Below, one piece after another: positions 44,449 through 56,932 of a DNA stretch of 64,000 nt. The position numbers were made by a program, and so were the translations under genes. The stretch comes from Trichosphaerium sp. ATCC 40318 (Eukaryota; Discosea; Flabellinia; Trichosidae): assembly GCA_038496445.1 (NCBI GenBank), contig JALMLS010000507.1:434001-498000 (forward strand). Reading direction: 5' to 3'. The notes beneath the pieces were generated by a model. That model saw only the letters and a list, made by a program, of their open reading frames with translations. It was not told the DNA's origin and searched no databases. The first letter of the stretch is position 1. Every line of letters starts with the position of its first letter.

Positions 44449-46244
44449 TTTGTTTGATGACGTGTATTACTTTGCAATCAAAACAAAAGAGAAAAAACCG
44501 GTCAGTATACTTTCTTTTACTTTGGGCGCAATACGCGACCGTTTAGACATGAAATAACATGACGTATGTCAAGGATGTACGCTAACACCAAGCAAATTTC
44601 ATTGGGGCTGACTTGTAGAGTAGAACAGCTCGACTTCAACGTACCGCTTTAAATAATACCCTACGGCTACACAGAAAAGTTATTAATGATATTGGTGAAC
44701 GATTAGCCGTAAAACAGTTGGACGAATGGTATAATGTCAAAACTGTTCAAGTTGTAGCCGAGGGAGGAACGTCTGTTGTTGTGTACGCGTAACAAGCGCT
44801 GAATTGAGAGAAAAATCACACTTTTACTAGAGGACACTACAATAGCTCTATATCGACATGCCTACGCCATGTATATCCAAACCACGAATGGGATTACAAA
44901 TTATTCAAGTACGATCTGACCTGTCAGTTTAAACAAAGAATCTTATCGTACGTTAAAGTCACGTACCTCGCATGTATTGGCGAGACATTGAGAACCAAAA
45001 AGCAGTATTTGACAAAGTGGCAATAAATCTAGGCATCAAAGTACTTCAAGACTGGTACGTTCATTTCTCTTGAACCAAATTCGCACTGCATGACGCTGAA
45101 GGTATTGTTGCGCTTACGCACAGCATGTCAGTTAGAACTACAGCGCCGTTTATAACGCAATAAATCCAAAATCCAATTTTTGTTTTCTTTTCCTTGCAGT
45201 GGTTCTTCTTATTGAAATAACTAGGTACAGCCTCAGTACTGCGGATGTTAAACCTTTCGGTGCTGATAGCATATTGTGGTACGTCATTGAAGGCAGAAAA
45301 AAAAAAAAAAGAAAAAAGTTTGACACGCAAATGTGTCATTTGACACTTTTATTCAACAGGTCGAAATATGAAGGATCATTGTCCAAATGCCTAATGACTC
45401 TTTACCCCAATTTTTCGTGGTTTCCTTGGAGATTCAAGTACGATACACAAAGCCATGCTTCAACATGAATTTTTTTTTGTAAACAAAGTCATTTTTAAAC
45501 TTACTCCTGTACAAGGCATGCTCCTGTTAATTACTGGTGTGACTTGAAAAATCAAAGATTATTACTTGAAGATATAGCAAAGCAATTGAATATAAAGAGT
45601 ATTGATGATTGGTATACAAAAGGAAATAAAGATGTGTTACATCTTGGCGCAGCAGGAGTACTGTACGCCTTCGTTTTATTATTTTTTTTTAATCAATTAT
45701 TGTCACTGGTTACTGTGATGACTAACTTGATTATGTAAAGGAAGCATCATCAATACTCATTGTCTAATTGTTTAGTTGCTGTGTACAATGATTATAGTTG
45801 GAACAGAATGCTCTTCGGGTATTTATTCATTCTTATTTTATTCTTATTTTACACAAATTAATGCCTTACTTACTTTTTCCTGTAGAAAGCTTCCAAGAAG
45901 ATTCTGGGAACGTCCAGAACATAGGCAAGGGTTTTTAGAAAAGGTTAGAAATGAACTATGTATAAATGAACCATCACAATGGTACCAAACTAAGCAATCT
46001 ATTTCATTGTTTTTTTTACTAAATGGTCTGAACAAGGTACCGTATTCCAAACATGTATTTAAAGGCCAACGGAGCTGAAGGATTACTGAGCTACTGGCCT
46101 CATACCTTATCTCTTGTAGAGCCTCGTTTTGATTGGCACTGGGCTAAATTTTATATAACCAAAAGAAGAGCAAAGCAGAGGTGCCTAACGAAAAATCATA
46201 AATTTATAGTTACAGTAGCTGTAGGAACTTACTGCAAAAGTTAA
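44360..46244 (+). CDS. W/DWY-repeat protein of unknown function
   Basis: The gene encodes several copies of a 65-75 residue repeat. Each has W-x5-N-x3-(F/L), then L-x-I-x-D/E-WY and a V-Y-P-x3-W end. Copies visible are VINDIGERLAVKQLDEWYNV, HYNSSISTCLRHVYPNHEW, MYWRDIENQKAVFDKV with KVLQDW, SLSKCLMTLYPNFSWFPW, NQRLLLEDIAKQLNIKSIDD, and RFWERPEHRQGFLEKV with EPSQWY. The end reads SLVEPRFDWHWAKFY and a basic tail. Similar unnamed repeats occur in protist and fungal proteins. The 5' end is uncertain: an ATG at 44360 would make it overlap the antisense TMX-like gene by about 90 bp. The first well-supported exon starts at about 44619. Function is unknown. Confidence 0.55.
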
Positions 46245-46590
46245 AGGTCATAGTGAAGTAATAAGTGAATTTACAAATTGTAATTATAAAGATAACAGAA
46301 AAGAGCGTATTGTACAATAGAAGGGAGATGAAGTATCTCTCCATTAATAGTTTTTTTTTACAAAAAGCAATTTAACTCATAAATCTGCAACTCTCAGACA
46401 GTGGACGAGAGGTTGATGTGCTCACCAGCCTGGGTTAATCCGTAACATAATCATGTATTTCTCATACCTACATCCTCATCCTGACCGGATATTGTGTTCT
46501 GCATGGGAAAGAAGTTTAGAATAAGAAGTATTCAAACACTTGTTAAGTCTGTTTTGTTTTTTGTGATTGTAGCGTATACGACGGTTGGAA
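46245..46590. other. Intergenic, with a short hairpin and T run
   Basis: The stretch GGAGATGAAGTATCTCTCC followed by a T9 tract (about 46325-46360) could fold into a short hairpin. It may be an RNA polymerase III-type end or chance. I checked for tRNA and saw no complete A and B boxes. Confidence 0.3.
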
Positions 46591-48067
46591 ATGTCTGACG
46601 ATGATCGTCATAAAAGAACATATGTTTACGTACTTCTTGCGGCAGCATCATGTACTCTAATTGCCAGTTGTTATATGATTATTAAAATACTTATAACACG
46701 TCGCTTTAATACAATGCCACAGCGATTTGTACTTTACGTGTTCATACTGGATTATTTTATTGGTGTATCAGACTTACTTACTGCTTGGACTACAGACGGA
46801 ACCGATAAAGGCATGCCTAGCATATTTAGTTTCTTTTTTGCGCATGTGCGAGGCTTTTTCGTTTAAATTTCATAAAATCGATGTATTTATGCTTAAAATC
46901 ACGTGTTTACGCTCTTATTTTTCAAATAGACGCTCTTTGTCAAATTCAAGGCGCAACAGAAAATTACTTCAACTTGGGACAGTTACTTATATCTGTTGTT
47001 ATCGCTGGCAACTTGTATTGGTTTGTGGTTAGGCACAAGTAAGAAAGTTTAGCAAATGTTGGTCTAGCTTTATTTTTGCATGACACGTGATAGGCAGCGT
47101 ATGACGAGTAATGAACCTATTTACATAGCACTTGTTATCATTATACCTGGCGTTTTATGTACACTACCTTTTACGACAAACTCCTATGGTAAAGACACAC
47201 CGTAAGATATTTTCGTTGTATTGATTGAAATATGTCTCACATTTTTCTTTGTCAGGTGGTGTTGGATTCCGCACGATGCAGGTCATAAATCTATAACACT
47301 TATGTAAGCTTCATGTTTTATGGTTTCGTTCTTCCGATACTAACTTTATACGTCAGGTGGCAACTTGTAACTCATTGGGTGCCAATCATTGGTTGTTTTC
47401 TAGTAATTTTGTATTTTAATATTTGCATTGCACTTCGTGTTTTAAAGATAACAAAGGCGGTACGTAATACATACAAAAACCGAGTATACAACAAGTGCTC
47501 ACTTACACCGATTTCTGAAGAACAAAACAATTCAAGTCTTTACTTTTCTTTTCTTTTTTTTCTAATGAACAACAAGCATTCATCTCGTCAAGCTTTGGCT
47601 AAAAAAGTAGAAAGAACTCTACTTGTCAGAAGACTTATTGGATATCCAATTATTATTTTTTTCGTATGGATAGGACCTATAATAAGGTATCTTATTATTG
47701 AACAGACACACAAGGAATCGGTACAATACAACATTCGTTCTAACACTTTTTGTTGTTTGACTTTTATTTTAAGCCTTTCGCTCTTGTGATCATCTGTTTG
47801 CTTACAAGACCTCTTATTGGTTTCTTTGATACTATATTTTATGAGTTTAGTTATAATCAGTCAGTATGGGGTGGATGTTTTATGACTGGTAAGAGATGAT
47901 AGTTGTTTTAAAATGTTTTTGATTATCATTTGACTTAGTTTTTCTTTACAGGAACAAGAGAGTACAACGAAACGTTAACTGAAACAGATGACAGCGTGTC
48001 ATTTGGATCACGTGGTAGTCTAAGAAGTAGTATTGGAAACCGTAATGAATGGGTACAAGGTGAATAG
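46591..48067 (+). CDS. cAMP-receptor-like seven-transmembrane receptor (GPCR)
   Basis: ATG 46591 (MSDDDRHKRTYVYVLLAAAS) starts helix 1. Seven hydrophobic segments can be followed through six or seven exons: TYVYVLLAAASCTLIASCYM, RFVLYVFILDYFIGVSDLLT, FNLGQLLISVVIAGNLYWFV, IYIALVIIIPGVLCTLPFTT, WVPIIGCFLVILYFNICIAL, RRLIGYPIIIFFVWIGPIIR, and FALVIICLLTRPLIGFFDTI. A CWI motif after helix 4 supplies the extracellular Cys. The C-terminal tail is Ser/Thr rich (TETDDSVSFGSRGSLRSSIG) and could be phosphorylated. The profile matches the cAMP-receptor/Git3-like class found in amoebae and fungi. The ligand is unknown. The stop is TAG at 48065-48067. Confidence 0.85.
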
Positions 48068-48451
48068 TTAAAAAGAAAATATACCTATCACAACATTGCA
48101 TGATTTGTAAAGAAAGTGTACCCAATGTCCGTGAGGAAATAATAAATTGTATGTATAAATTGCAGATTTACGAACAGCAGACAACAAAAACTTCGAAATA
48201 TAGGAAACAAACACTTTAACTTCCTACTGTACTAGCGATTGATATGTACGAAATCTACCTCTTTTTAATTGTGAATGTATCAAAGGAGCATGTATGAAAA
48301 GTAGCCTCTGTATCCAGTAAACCATATTCGTATATCCGTTACACTTGTGATTCTCGTGCATCAGGTATTGATGGCTCATCAGGGTACGTTCAAAGAAGGA
48401 GTTAAGCAATCTTTGGCATGCTTAAAGTTATTTACGAAGGCAGTGTACGCT
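48068..48451. other. Intergenic, nothing recognised
   Basis: This 384-bp stretch between the GPCR and the next F-box gene has no domain-bearing frame. A leftward ORF at 48224-48409 is likely a shadow. Confidence 0.3.
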
Positions 48452-49420
48452 ATGACTACGTTATTGTCGCTACCTGATGAGGTCTTAGTACTCATTTTGG
48501 AGCGTTTGGAAGCAACTGATTTAATTTCTGTTTCCTACGTGTGTAGCGATGCCCGTACGCCTGCTAATGATAGTAAAGTGCGTAACAACATCTTTTCGTT
48601 AAAATAGAACATAATCAAACACAAGTGTTAAAGGTATGGACGAATCTGTCTTATAGAGACTTTGACGGGTGCTTGATGAATATGACAACAAAATTCGAAG
48701 ATAATAGTAAACGACGGTACTACGAAACAAAAAAGGTTCTAGATACAGAATATCAGGGGTCTTACGTTGAGGGAATACGTATGTAGTCTCCAATACTAGC
48801 TCAGTAGAGTTTTATTGCCAGAGTGTTCTATTGAAACTAATCTACGATTAGGAGGTTGGAAAGCTTACATACGAAGGATTACAGGCACTCATTGTTCGAG
48901 TAATAAGTACGGTGCTATTTTCATGAAAGATGGCAAGCTTTTGGCCAAATCGACATTGTTTAATGTAAGCAAACAACAACTTGCTGTTTTGGGGAAAGGA
49001 TCTGGTTCTCAGCTACCAACAGTCACTTTGGGTGATAAAAAGTACTTACTTTTTTTTTATTGTTGCTATTAATAGCACATAAGCCTCTCTCAAAATCAAG
49101 TTATCCAGAATATATTCCAGTAACAGTATCAAGTGCTATTTATAGTACAAGAAACTGACTGATAAAGGGATTTTTCAGAGAGTCTTGTGGCACTTTTTGA
49201 AGAACCTTTTTTGTGGTTTTTGTTGCTTACGATTTTGATAACTAGGTACTTGATTCTAGGATCTGATGATGATGCCATTACTGGTATTTGTGGAACATGT
49301 GGCTTTACTTGTTATAAATCAAAAACGATATGTGTTCTTGGAGTCTATGATATGCACCCAAACTACTCTTCCTCAGCTGTAGGTCGTATACAAAGTTACT
49401 TGGAAGATCTAGGTTATTAA
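48452..49420 (+). CDS. F-box protein, multi-exon
   Basis: ATG 48452 (MTTLLSLPDEVLVLILERLE) and ATDLISVSYV form a clear F-box, continued by VWTNLSYRDFDG. Later exons give DTEYQGVLLPECSIETNLRL, GGWKAYIRRITGTHCSSN, and KYGAIFMKDGKLLAKSTLFN. The last exon contains DDDAITGICGTCGFTCYK and CVLGVYDMHPNYSSS, ending YLEDLGY at 49420. A hydrophobic patch at about 49190-49240 is best read as an intron. It is likely an SCF adaptor and shares its plan with the gene at 19074, so these may be distant paralogues. Splice sites in the centre are uncertain. Confidence 0.6.
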
Positions 49421-49886
49421 ATATATCACTAGTCACTCACATCAAACAATCTGTAGTTGTTTGTTGTTTAGAGTGTCTTATGAGCAATGATTGATCATTA
49501 TCCTCGCTTCTATTCAAGATCTTCTAGGACAATCATCGTGTATCAAACATAATCATCTGAGTTAGACTGCAAGCAGTTTTTTTTTTCAGTCCACTATCAA
49601 TTTCACTATTGATCGTACAAGTCCGTTGACTATTTCTCATTCTACTGCTACTCATTCCAAGGGTTACCTCAGTTATTCTTTGTATTTTTTATTAAAAACA
49701 ACCTCTAAAAAGTGATTCTGTACAGAAACAGTAAAAGGTTAGAGGAGTAAGTTTAATAATTACGATAGTTAAGTGTTGCTAAACGGTTGAAGTTAAGTCG
49801 AGTCGTATTTTGGTTATTGATCGGTATCAGAAGTAACTGCTTCGCCACAAATCTCTTAGGCCTTACTATCGTCATAGAAGCCAACC
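49421..49886. other. Intergenic, upstream of F-box/LRR pseudogene
   Basis: No recognisable elements. It is AT rich, with a T9-10 run near 49577-49586. Confidence 0.3.
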
Positions 49887-50976
49887 ATGCAAGCGAAATG
49901 TCTTAGAAAAGATTACATTCATGACGATATCAACACTGAGCTTTTAGACATACCAACAGAGATACAGGCTCATTTGCTCAAGTTTTGTAAGCGTTCTGAT
50001 AGATTTTCTGTTTCCCAGAGCTGCAAACGGCTGAGTGATGTTATACGGCATCATGTCGGTTTTGTGGGAATTTCATTTCTAAGCAGAGAAAGTTGTTCAT
50101 GTCTTTGTGGCAGTCCACTATAAAAAATACGAGAATATCGGTTTACGACCCAACAGACTCAGATCTTAGTTTCCTTTCAGGTGTTCAACACCTTTCACTG
50201 TGTCACAGTGTCAGCTTGCACACACACCACGGATACAAGGGTACCTCGCTAACAGATGACGGATTGAAGTCTATTTGTGGTGTACGTCATTTGTCATTAG
50301 TGAATTGTTGCAAAAATATCACCGATGCAGGATTTAAGCCACTTTTGAGACACCTCAAGTATATTGAATTGTTTGGAACCACAAGCCTGACCACGGAGGG
50401 TATGAAAGCATTTGCTGGTATACCAAGCATCGGCTTACCAATGTCCTCAATTACAGATGAGGTTTTGGTAGCGTTATCAGGAGTACATACCATAGATATA
50501 CAAAAATGTAAGCTCATTACAGATGAAGGTGTTTCAGCTTTGGCTGGCGTTCATACCATAAATTTAAGTGGTACAAAAGTGACTGACAAAGGTGTTTTGT
50601 CGTTGGTTGGTGTACACAATATCAAGCTTTGTGGGTGTAAACATATCACTGGAGAGTCTATGAAATACCTGGCAGGTGTACACTCCATCAACTTGTCACG
50701 CACAAATGCAACAGATGATTGGATAAAACCTCTGTCTGGTGTGCACAGTATCAGCCTTCAATCGTGTAACGGTATCACAATAGAAAGTATGAAATACCTT
50801 TCAAGAGTGTACTATATTGATGAAGCACACACAAATGCAACTGATGCATGGCTCATCTTACTAATTTAATTGAATTAAATTATAGATCTAATTTTTTTGA
50901 CAGAATTAATGGAATTACAGATGACAAGATTAAAGCGCTAAAAATGAAAGGCGTTTCAGTTATCAGCTATCGATAG
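49887..50976 (+). pseudogene. Frameshifted F-box / leucine-rich repeat copy
   Basis: This is a close relative of the intact gene at 21106-22149. ATG 49887 and the F-box (ELLDIPTEIQAHLLKFCK; FSVSQSCKRLSDV) remain, then after CLCGSPL a one-base loss (compare CCATTATTAAAAAA in the intact gene with CCACTATAAAAAA here, at about 50119-50130) creates a stop. The LRR part continues in another frame from about 50120 (TRISVYDPTDSDLS... to ...ATDAWLILLI). A further repeat-like end (INGITDDKIKALKMKGVSV) up to 50976 lies beyond an in-frame stop at about 50869. Repeats are 24 residues with the same L-x-G-V-H-x-I core. A sequencing error at the A run would also explain the frameshift, but the second break argues for real decay. 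Confidence 0.8.
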
Positions 50977-51435
50977 TCACGAACGTTATGGTGAGATACA
51001 AGAATATGTAATTTGTTTGCACATTGTTCCCTACCAAAAACGTTAGTGTTCCAAATAAAATAAAAAAAAAGAAAAAAAAAGCATGCTGTGTTTATCTTGT
51101 ACAAAAACTTTCGCTTTATGGGGAGTAATTACTCACTACTGTCACTGGGTATCATCTCTAGTGTTCTTGTTACATTGAATTCAACACGTGTAATTAGGAA
51201 CATGAGTGATGCTAAGTGCTTAAGCCAGAGCTGTTTTAAAGGGCGTTCAACTTGTGGAGATACTAAGATGATGCCAGTTGACTATGCTAGTATTATTAAG
51301 CTGTAGGAAAGACCCAAACAATGTGCTGTATTTTTTTATTTTTACAATAGATTGACACATGAAAAACATTAAAGGAGGGTAATACCAATCCTCAAAAGGT
51401 TTGGGAAGGTCTTCTTTTTTGGTGGTGAATGAACG
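50977..51435. other. Intergenic region with one small ORF
   Basis: It holds a small frame (listed separately) and AT-rich sequence between the pseudogene and the 3' end of the propeller/SH2 gene. Confidence 0.3.
51118..51306 (+). CDS. Possible small secreted Cys-containing peptide
   Basis: ATG 51118 begins MGSNYSLLSLGIISSVLVTL, which reads like a signal peptide, followed by CLSQSCFKGRSTC and a stop at 51306, giving 62 residues with three Cys. It has no intron and no family I recognise. A chance ORF is quite possible. Confidence 0.25.
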   Translation: MGSNYSLLSLGIISSVLVTLNSTRVIRNMSDAKCLSQSCFKGRSTCGDTKMMPVDYASIIKL

Positions 51436-54400
51436 TCAAGATGCATACTTGGCTCTATCTTTTCCTCTTTTTTTCTTTTTATCTTTCTTTGGCTTCTTAT
51501 CTTTAGATTTTTTTAATGACTTCTTTCCACTACTGCTAGTACTAAGCGTAATACTATCAGAACTATTATCTGAAGCAAAAATCTTATCAGATGATTTTCT
51601 CTTTCCTACATGAAATCTTAACTAAAAATTTTTGTTTGGATATTAAAAAACGAATGGTGTTTGTTCATCAAGTGAAACAACAAGTTGATGTCAAGTCCAC
51701 ATTTTTTATGTTTTACGAGCAAAGTCAACTTGTTATTTCAGTTGAATGATACAGTAAGAGGAATTTAGATTGACAAACAGAGCAAGAAAACATAAAAATT
51801 GAGCAACTCCACATTTGCTGAAATAGCAGCTTTGTAAAAGGGTGACAGCAAGATATGTAAGTAGTCATTTTCGATTGTTTAGGTTTTTCATAACAGTGCA
51901 ATGGTTTGTACCTTCTCTTTTGGGTGTACTAGGTGAAGTAGAAGCATCTTTTTTAGGTGGTTGTGAATGTTTTAAATTCTCTTTCTTTCTTAGTAGAGAA
52001 TTTTTACGACTTCTCCTTGGCTTCTAAAAGGGTGGTAAGAATGCAGTAGTTTTTAAAATTATAAAAAGGCCTGCTAAACATTGAAGTTTTTGGAGGACGC
52101 GTTAGCATTAATAGTATAACTGTTTGGTAAGTGAGAGCGCTTGTAATTATATAAAGTATATTTTTTACCTTTGGCTGATCTTCTGATGGAATGGAAACAT
52201 ACGTCTTCCGTGAAGTAAACTCCTAGTGAAAAAAAAATCAGATTTGAAGAAAAAAAAGAAAGAAAAAAAACCAGTTTGATGAGTGTTTTTAGCCTGAAAA
52301 AACGCAACGTTCATGAAATAACACATATACAAGACAAGTTGTCATTTGTTAGTTGATGTGCAGGTGTTGTAAAGATCTTTTTTCGATAAGCAAAAAAAGG
52401 GAGGTCTTTCACTTTTTCTCTTACGTACAGCAAGTTTGTTCATATCTTCTTTGTTTTTCTCTGGTACCACATCCTTATAATTATACGCTACTCCTTCACC
52501 TTGTAATGCAGCATCAATAGTGGTATACTCAGACTCAAGTTCAGCTCCATTCTCTTCATGGAATGCTTGTGTTATGTTTGGAATACAAGGGAGTTGATAG
52601 CGTTTACTTCTACTTTGAACAAACTCTTTCATTGTAGGTACATAATCTACAAAATAAAACTAATCAGTAATCACGTGGATATCACGTGAAAAGAAACAAA
52701 ACCAAGAAAATCATGACAGTCCCGTTGAAGGTATAGCAGAGGGGCTGGGGGTGTTGGTGAACAACCATTGAGTCAATGCTTACATGTTTTGAAACCGTTA
52801 CTATTTTTAACAGTGAACTTTCCAGGTTCTGGATAAACACGTTCTTGAAGAACGTTATCTCCTTCTCTGTATGCCATTACCTAATATCAAAAACCCAGTT
52901 AACACCAACCACAAAGAAATAGTTAGAACAAGTAAGTGCGTACATAGTAATAACCTTTAGATCCTATCCTAGCCAAAAAACTGCCGTCTGGAGCCTCTTT
53001 AAGAAGGTTTGTAGTGAGGATCTTTTTAAAAACAAATAATAAGCAATCTGACTATTCTTTGCAATGTCGTTCTTATTACGTACTTGATCTAGGTTTCCTC
53101 TAAACCACCTAAATATGTATGAGTTTATGTGTTTTATAAAAGAGTTTAAGTTATTCCGTACGGCTCTGAAGGCCACATTTCATCAAAAGGGTTTTTCAAA
53201 AAAGTTGTCTTTCCATAGTATTCAATAAAGTCTGCAATGTTCCCAAAAGATGGTACATCAGGAGACCTAAAATCACCAGATAACATTCCTTTTGGTATTA
53301 TGGTTAGCAAAAAAAAAAGAAGGAGTTTTAGAGTTACCATTTGATGACTTGACAAGCCACTTCTCAACAACCTAAAAATCGAATAAATCGAGAATAATTT
53401 ATGTGTCAACAAAATAGTCACGTTTACAAAAAATTTTATCACGTGATTATGAAGGTACGTATTAAAAAAAAATAGCAATTCTAATTTTTCACGTGTCGGT
53501 TTAATAAATATTGTCACGTGATATGACCGAGACTTTGGGGTTTGCGTGTTCACGTACAGTATTAGTCCTGACAGAAAATGCAAAATTGCCAGGCTGTGAT
53601 CTAAATTATGGTTAATAAACCTTAATCCGTTGTAATATTATTTCGTTTCTTAGGTTCAAAGTTGATTACGAAATCATACCTACTAAACCGAGCTATAAAA
53701 GTACCAATAGGTTTTTGGAACAGTAGAAAAGAACATTCCTCATGATCAAGGTACCTACACATCAATGGTTAGTATTCTATCAACATATCTAGATATCTAA
53801 TAACAGTGTTCCTATCACTGGAACACGCTATCAAAGCAAGAACTTAAAAATTACCAGTGGAACCACGGTTTAGTGCAATAACTGTTCATCTAAACATTAC
53901 GATTTAGCGTCCCTCATAATTATTGACAATTTACTTACCTTATCTATGCACTCAGCAAATGGTCCGTTTCCTTCTAGAAATGAAGCAAAAGTATGAGCTG
54001 ATATGTATCCAGCGCCATTGTGATCTTACGCATGATGTTAGACCAAACGTGTTGAGAAGTAAATAAATGTACCAAGAACTCGTTTAAGATTTTCAACATC
54101 CTTTTTAGTAACAAACAGAGCTTTCTGTAGTGCCTAAACGATAATAAACAATAAAAAAAAAGGTACTAGTACTTACAGCTATAAATACATCCCATTGAAC
54201 AAGAGCAACCTAGTAAAAAGAAACGAAACTTAGTGGAGCTCAGTACATCAAATAACATTCAACGAACAGTGTGGAAATTATCCTTCCAAAATTGAATGGC
54301 GTCTGAGTCCCAGAATAGTTCGGAATACTCTTCATTTCTTTCTTGCTCACCCAATCTAAATACCACAACTTAGTATCACGTGGTAAATCGAACTTAATAG

Positions 54401-56932
54401 GATTATGTGACTTACTTGTTCAAGAACGCTCCAAGTTCTTTTGAAGAAGCTTCTTCTGGATCATAATCTGAAGCAGCATACATAGAATCTTCTTCGTCAC
54501 TGCCAACATCAGTACCATTAGGTGGGAGTAAATTATATGTGTTGTTCGCATTCACATTATCAGGTCTATCACTAGAGGTTCAGCAAGATGAAAACTTGGT
54601 GGTCCAGAAAGTTCAGTACCTTGGTTTCAAACCTTTTCTTCCATAAAGTTGTGTAAGTCTGAAAACTTCTTGTGTCAATCGTGAATTAGCGTGCTCGATT
54701 TGAGCACGTGCTTGTTTCTTTTTAGTCCAGTATGACCAAAATTGATCTTTATGAGATCCCAAGAATGTATCATATGCTCCAAGTACATCAACAAGTCTAC
54801 TGAAATCCCGTGATTTATTTTTCGGAATATGTAAATTTTTAACGGCCAGCGCTGATTGACGAAGAACAATCATGACATCCTGAACATCAATCTAAAACAA
54901 TATGAGATCACAGCAACAGAAAATCGCTAGAGTTTCTTGTGACTTACTTTTCCTGCAGCTACACCATGGATATAATCAAGGAGCTGTTAATAAAAAAAGT
55001 TTAGTTGAAAATACAAGCAACAAAAGAAAATTATGAAATTATGGGTCTGCCTTACCGACACCATGTACTTCAGAACTGTGATTTTTGATATATCTGCTTG
55101 TGCATCCTTTATTGTTCGGAACTGAACTTTCAGTCGCGGTAAGTACGAAGCGTTGAGTTCCTAATGACAGAATATTATGACGTGATTGTGATGGTATTCA
55201 GGATAGGTAAACAAACCTTTCTCTGAGCAGCTTTGAGCTTCTTATTGGGTATTTGAAGTTGAACTATTTTCTTTGATAACAATACTGTTATAACATTATT
55301 ATCAGCTCCAACGCCAACTTCTTTGATTTTATCCTTAAATACTTTGGAACGAAGTGGCTCTATTTTAAAAAAATTACTATTAGAGCTTTCACCAGCATTT
55401 TTGGCACGTGACAGTTGTACGCGTCGCGACGTTGTATAATTTACTGCAAAAAAACTTCGCCTTCGTTAAAACATCTAAACTGTTGCGCGTAGGTATAAGT
55501 ACGTACCTTCTTGATCCGTAATACGGCTCCAAAAAGTAATTTCGTGATCTGATGTTCCTAAAAGGAATTCTCCGTATTCTGTTAATCCCTATATTGGTGT
55601 TACTTAATAAATTCTAAGATTGTGTTGTACCTTTATAGCTGTAGTCCTTAGTTGCCTCATGAAGAAAGATAGAGCTTCCCCATTTTGAGCTTTAGGATTA
55701 TCATGGATAACCTGTTGAAAAGAAAGATCATTATTTCGGAGAGTCTTTTTTTTTTTTGTTTTTCTTCTTTGTGTACGTTTTCTAGCTTCCCTGAATTTAT
55801 CTTGTACCTATAAATCTGACCCTCTACACCACCCACAACAACAAACTTAGAGTCTCCCTTATTATATGTCATAGCAGCTGTGATAAAAAACGAAGGAGAG
55901 ATAATAGTAGGTACATCTAGTAAATCACGTGAACACAAAAAAAAAACGTATGAACTGTCTGCTTTTTCTTGTCTCTGAGTAAATCTATCAATACATACCT
56001 TCCATACGCGTGGAGTTCCATATCACAATATGCGCAGAGGTTATACCAATAATATACGGAAGTGAAAGAAGAAGTTCCAAAAAAGTTGAGGCATTCTCTC
56101 TAAATAAAAATAGACTTTATCAGCGAACTACTGACGTTGTCGTTTTTTTTTGATCGCCCCAAATTAGTAAAAGAATTATGCACTTGGTTTTTTAAAATCA
56201 ATCTTTCTTCCAATCGATAATAAGAGATAGTTTTACGTACAAACCATCTATCATAGCAAGTTTACATTCAGAAAGAATCTCCCCTTTTTTTCTACTCCAC
56301 AACTGAAACCTAAACGATTAATAAACACCATGTCGCCTTTATATGTCTAGTACCTATCGTAAGAGCCAATAAGTAAAGAATTTGACGCAACTTCTGACAA
56401 TTTTGGCGTTGGTGTACAACATTGAGCCGGATTTGAGTTTATTTTCAATGGCGTCTCATCTGGTAGCTTAAAAAACGGTTCGGTCACGTGATTTTTATGT
56501 TTAAATAAAAACCTATAATAAGCGTACCTTATACATATAAATACTCTCTTCTGTTACCACAATGCAGCAAGAGTCACTTGGAAGAACACCAAGTGTTTTT
56601 TGGTTTGCCTCTACTTTTAAAAACACCGTTTTCCTTGTTCTTAGGTTATAAACAGCGAAGCGGTCCTCTTCCTTTCCCTCGTGTATAGAGAATATGTAAG
56701 GCTCCATAATAATAGGTTTCGTGTATCCCTTGAACCCATTAGGCATCGTAACAGGGTGTACTTCTTTGGCGTCGATGTCGAAAATTACATAACATCCAGT
56801 TTCATTGTATGTTGCCAAAACGTGTCTTGGTGTCATTAGAGCCAACCCAATACGTTTATGAAACTTCTTATTGTCCCATAACGTCGGTATTATTTCATCT
56901 ATTTCCACGGAGTATGGAGAGTTTTTAGACAT
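51436..56932 (-). CDS. Beta-propeller + helical/EF-hand-like + tandem SH2 protein
   Basis: ATG 56932 (MSKNSPYSVEIDEIIPTLW) opens a WD40-like propeller (to about 55200): RFQLWSRKKGEILSE, AHIVIWNST, VVVGGVEGQIYRYK, LLGTSDHEITFWS. A helical region follows (IDVQDVMIVLRQSALAVK; TKKKQARAQIEHANSRLTQE), then an EF-hand-like segment (LKRVLDHNGAGYISAHTF). Two SH2 domains come next: one with LDHEECSFLLFQKPIGTF and IARFS, closing FGNIADFIEYYGKTTFLK, and one with WFRGNLDQ, APDGSFLARIGS, YYYVMAYREGDN and TMKEFVQSRSK. The Arg of FLVR is kept in both (FIAR, FLAR). The C-terminus has Tyr sites (SEYTTIDA, TYVSIPSED) and a Lys-rich end. Helices, EF-hand and SH2 recall CBL or STAT. It probably reads tyrosine phosphorylation. 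One long gene is the simplest reading; a split near 55.2 kb remains possible. Confidence 0.78.

Noticed and set aside
46385-46450. Possible tRNA (AGACAGTGGACGAGAGG and a GGGTTAATCC patch)
   Set aside because: The A box and B box matches are partial, and I could not fold a cloverleaf with a seven-pair acceptor stem.
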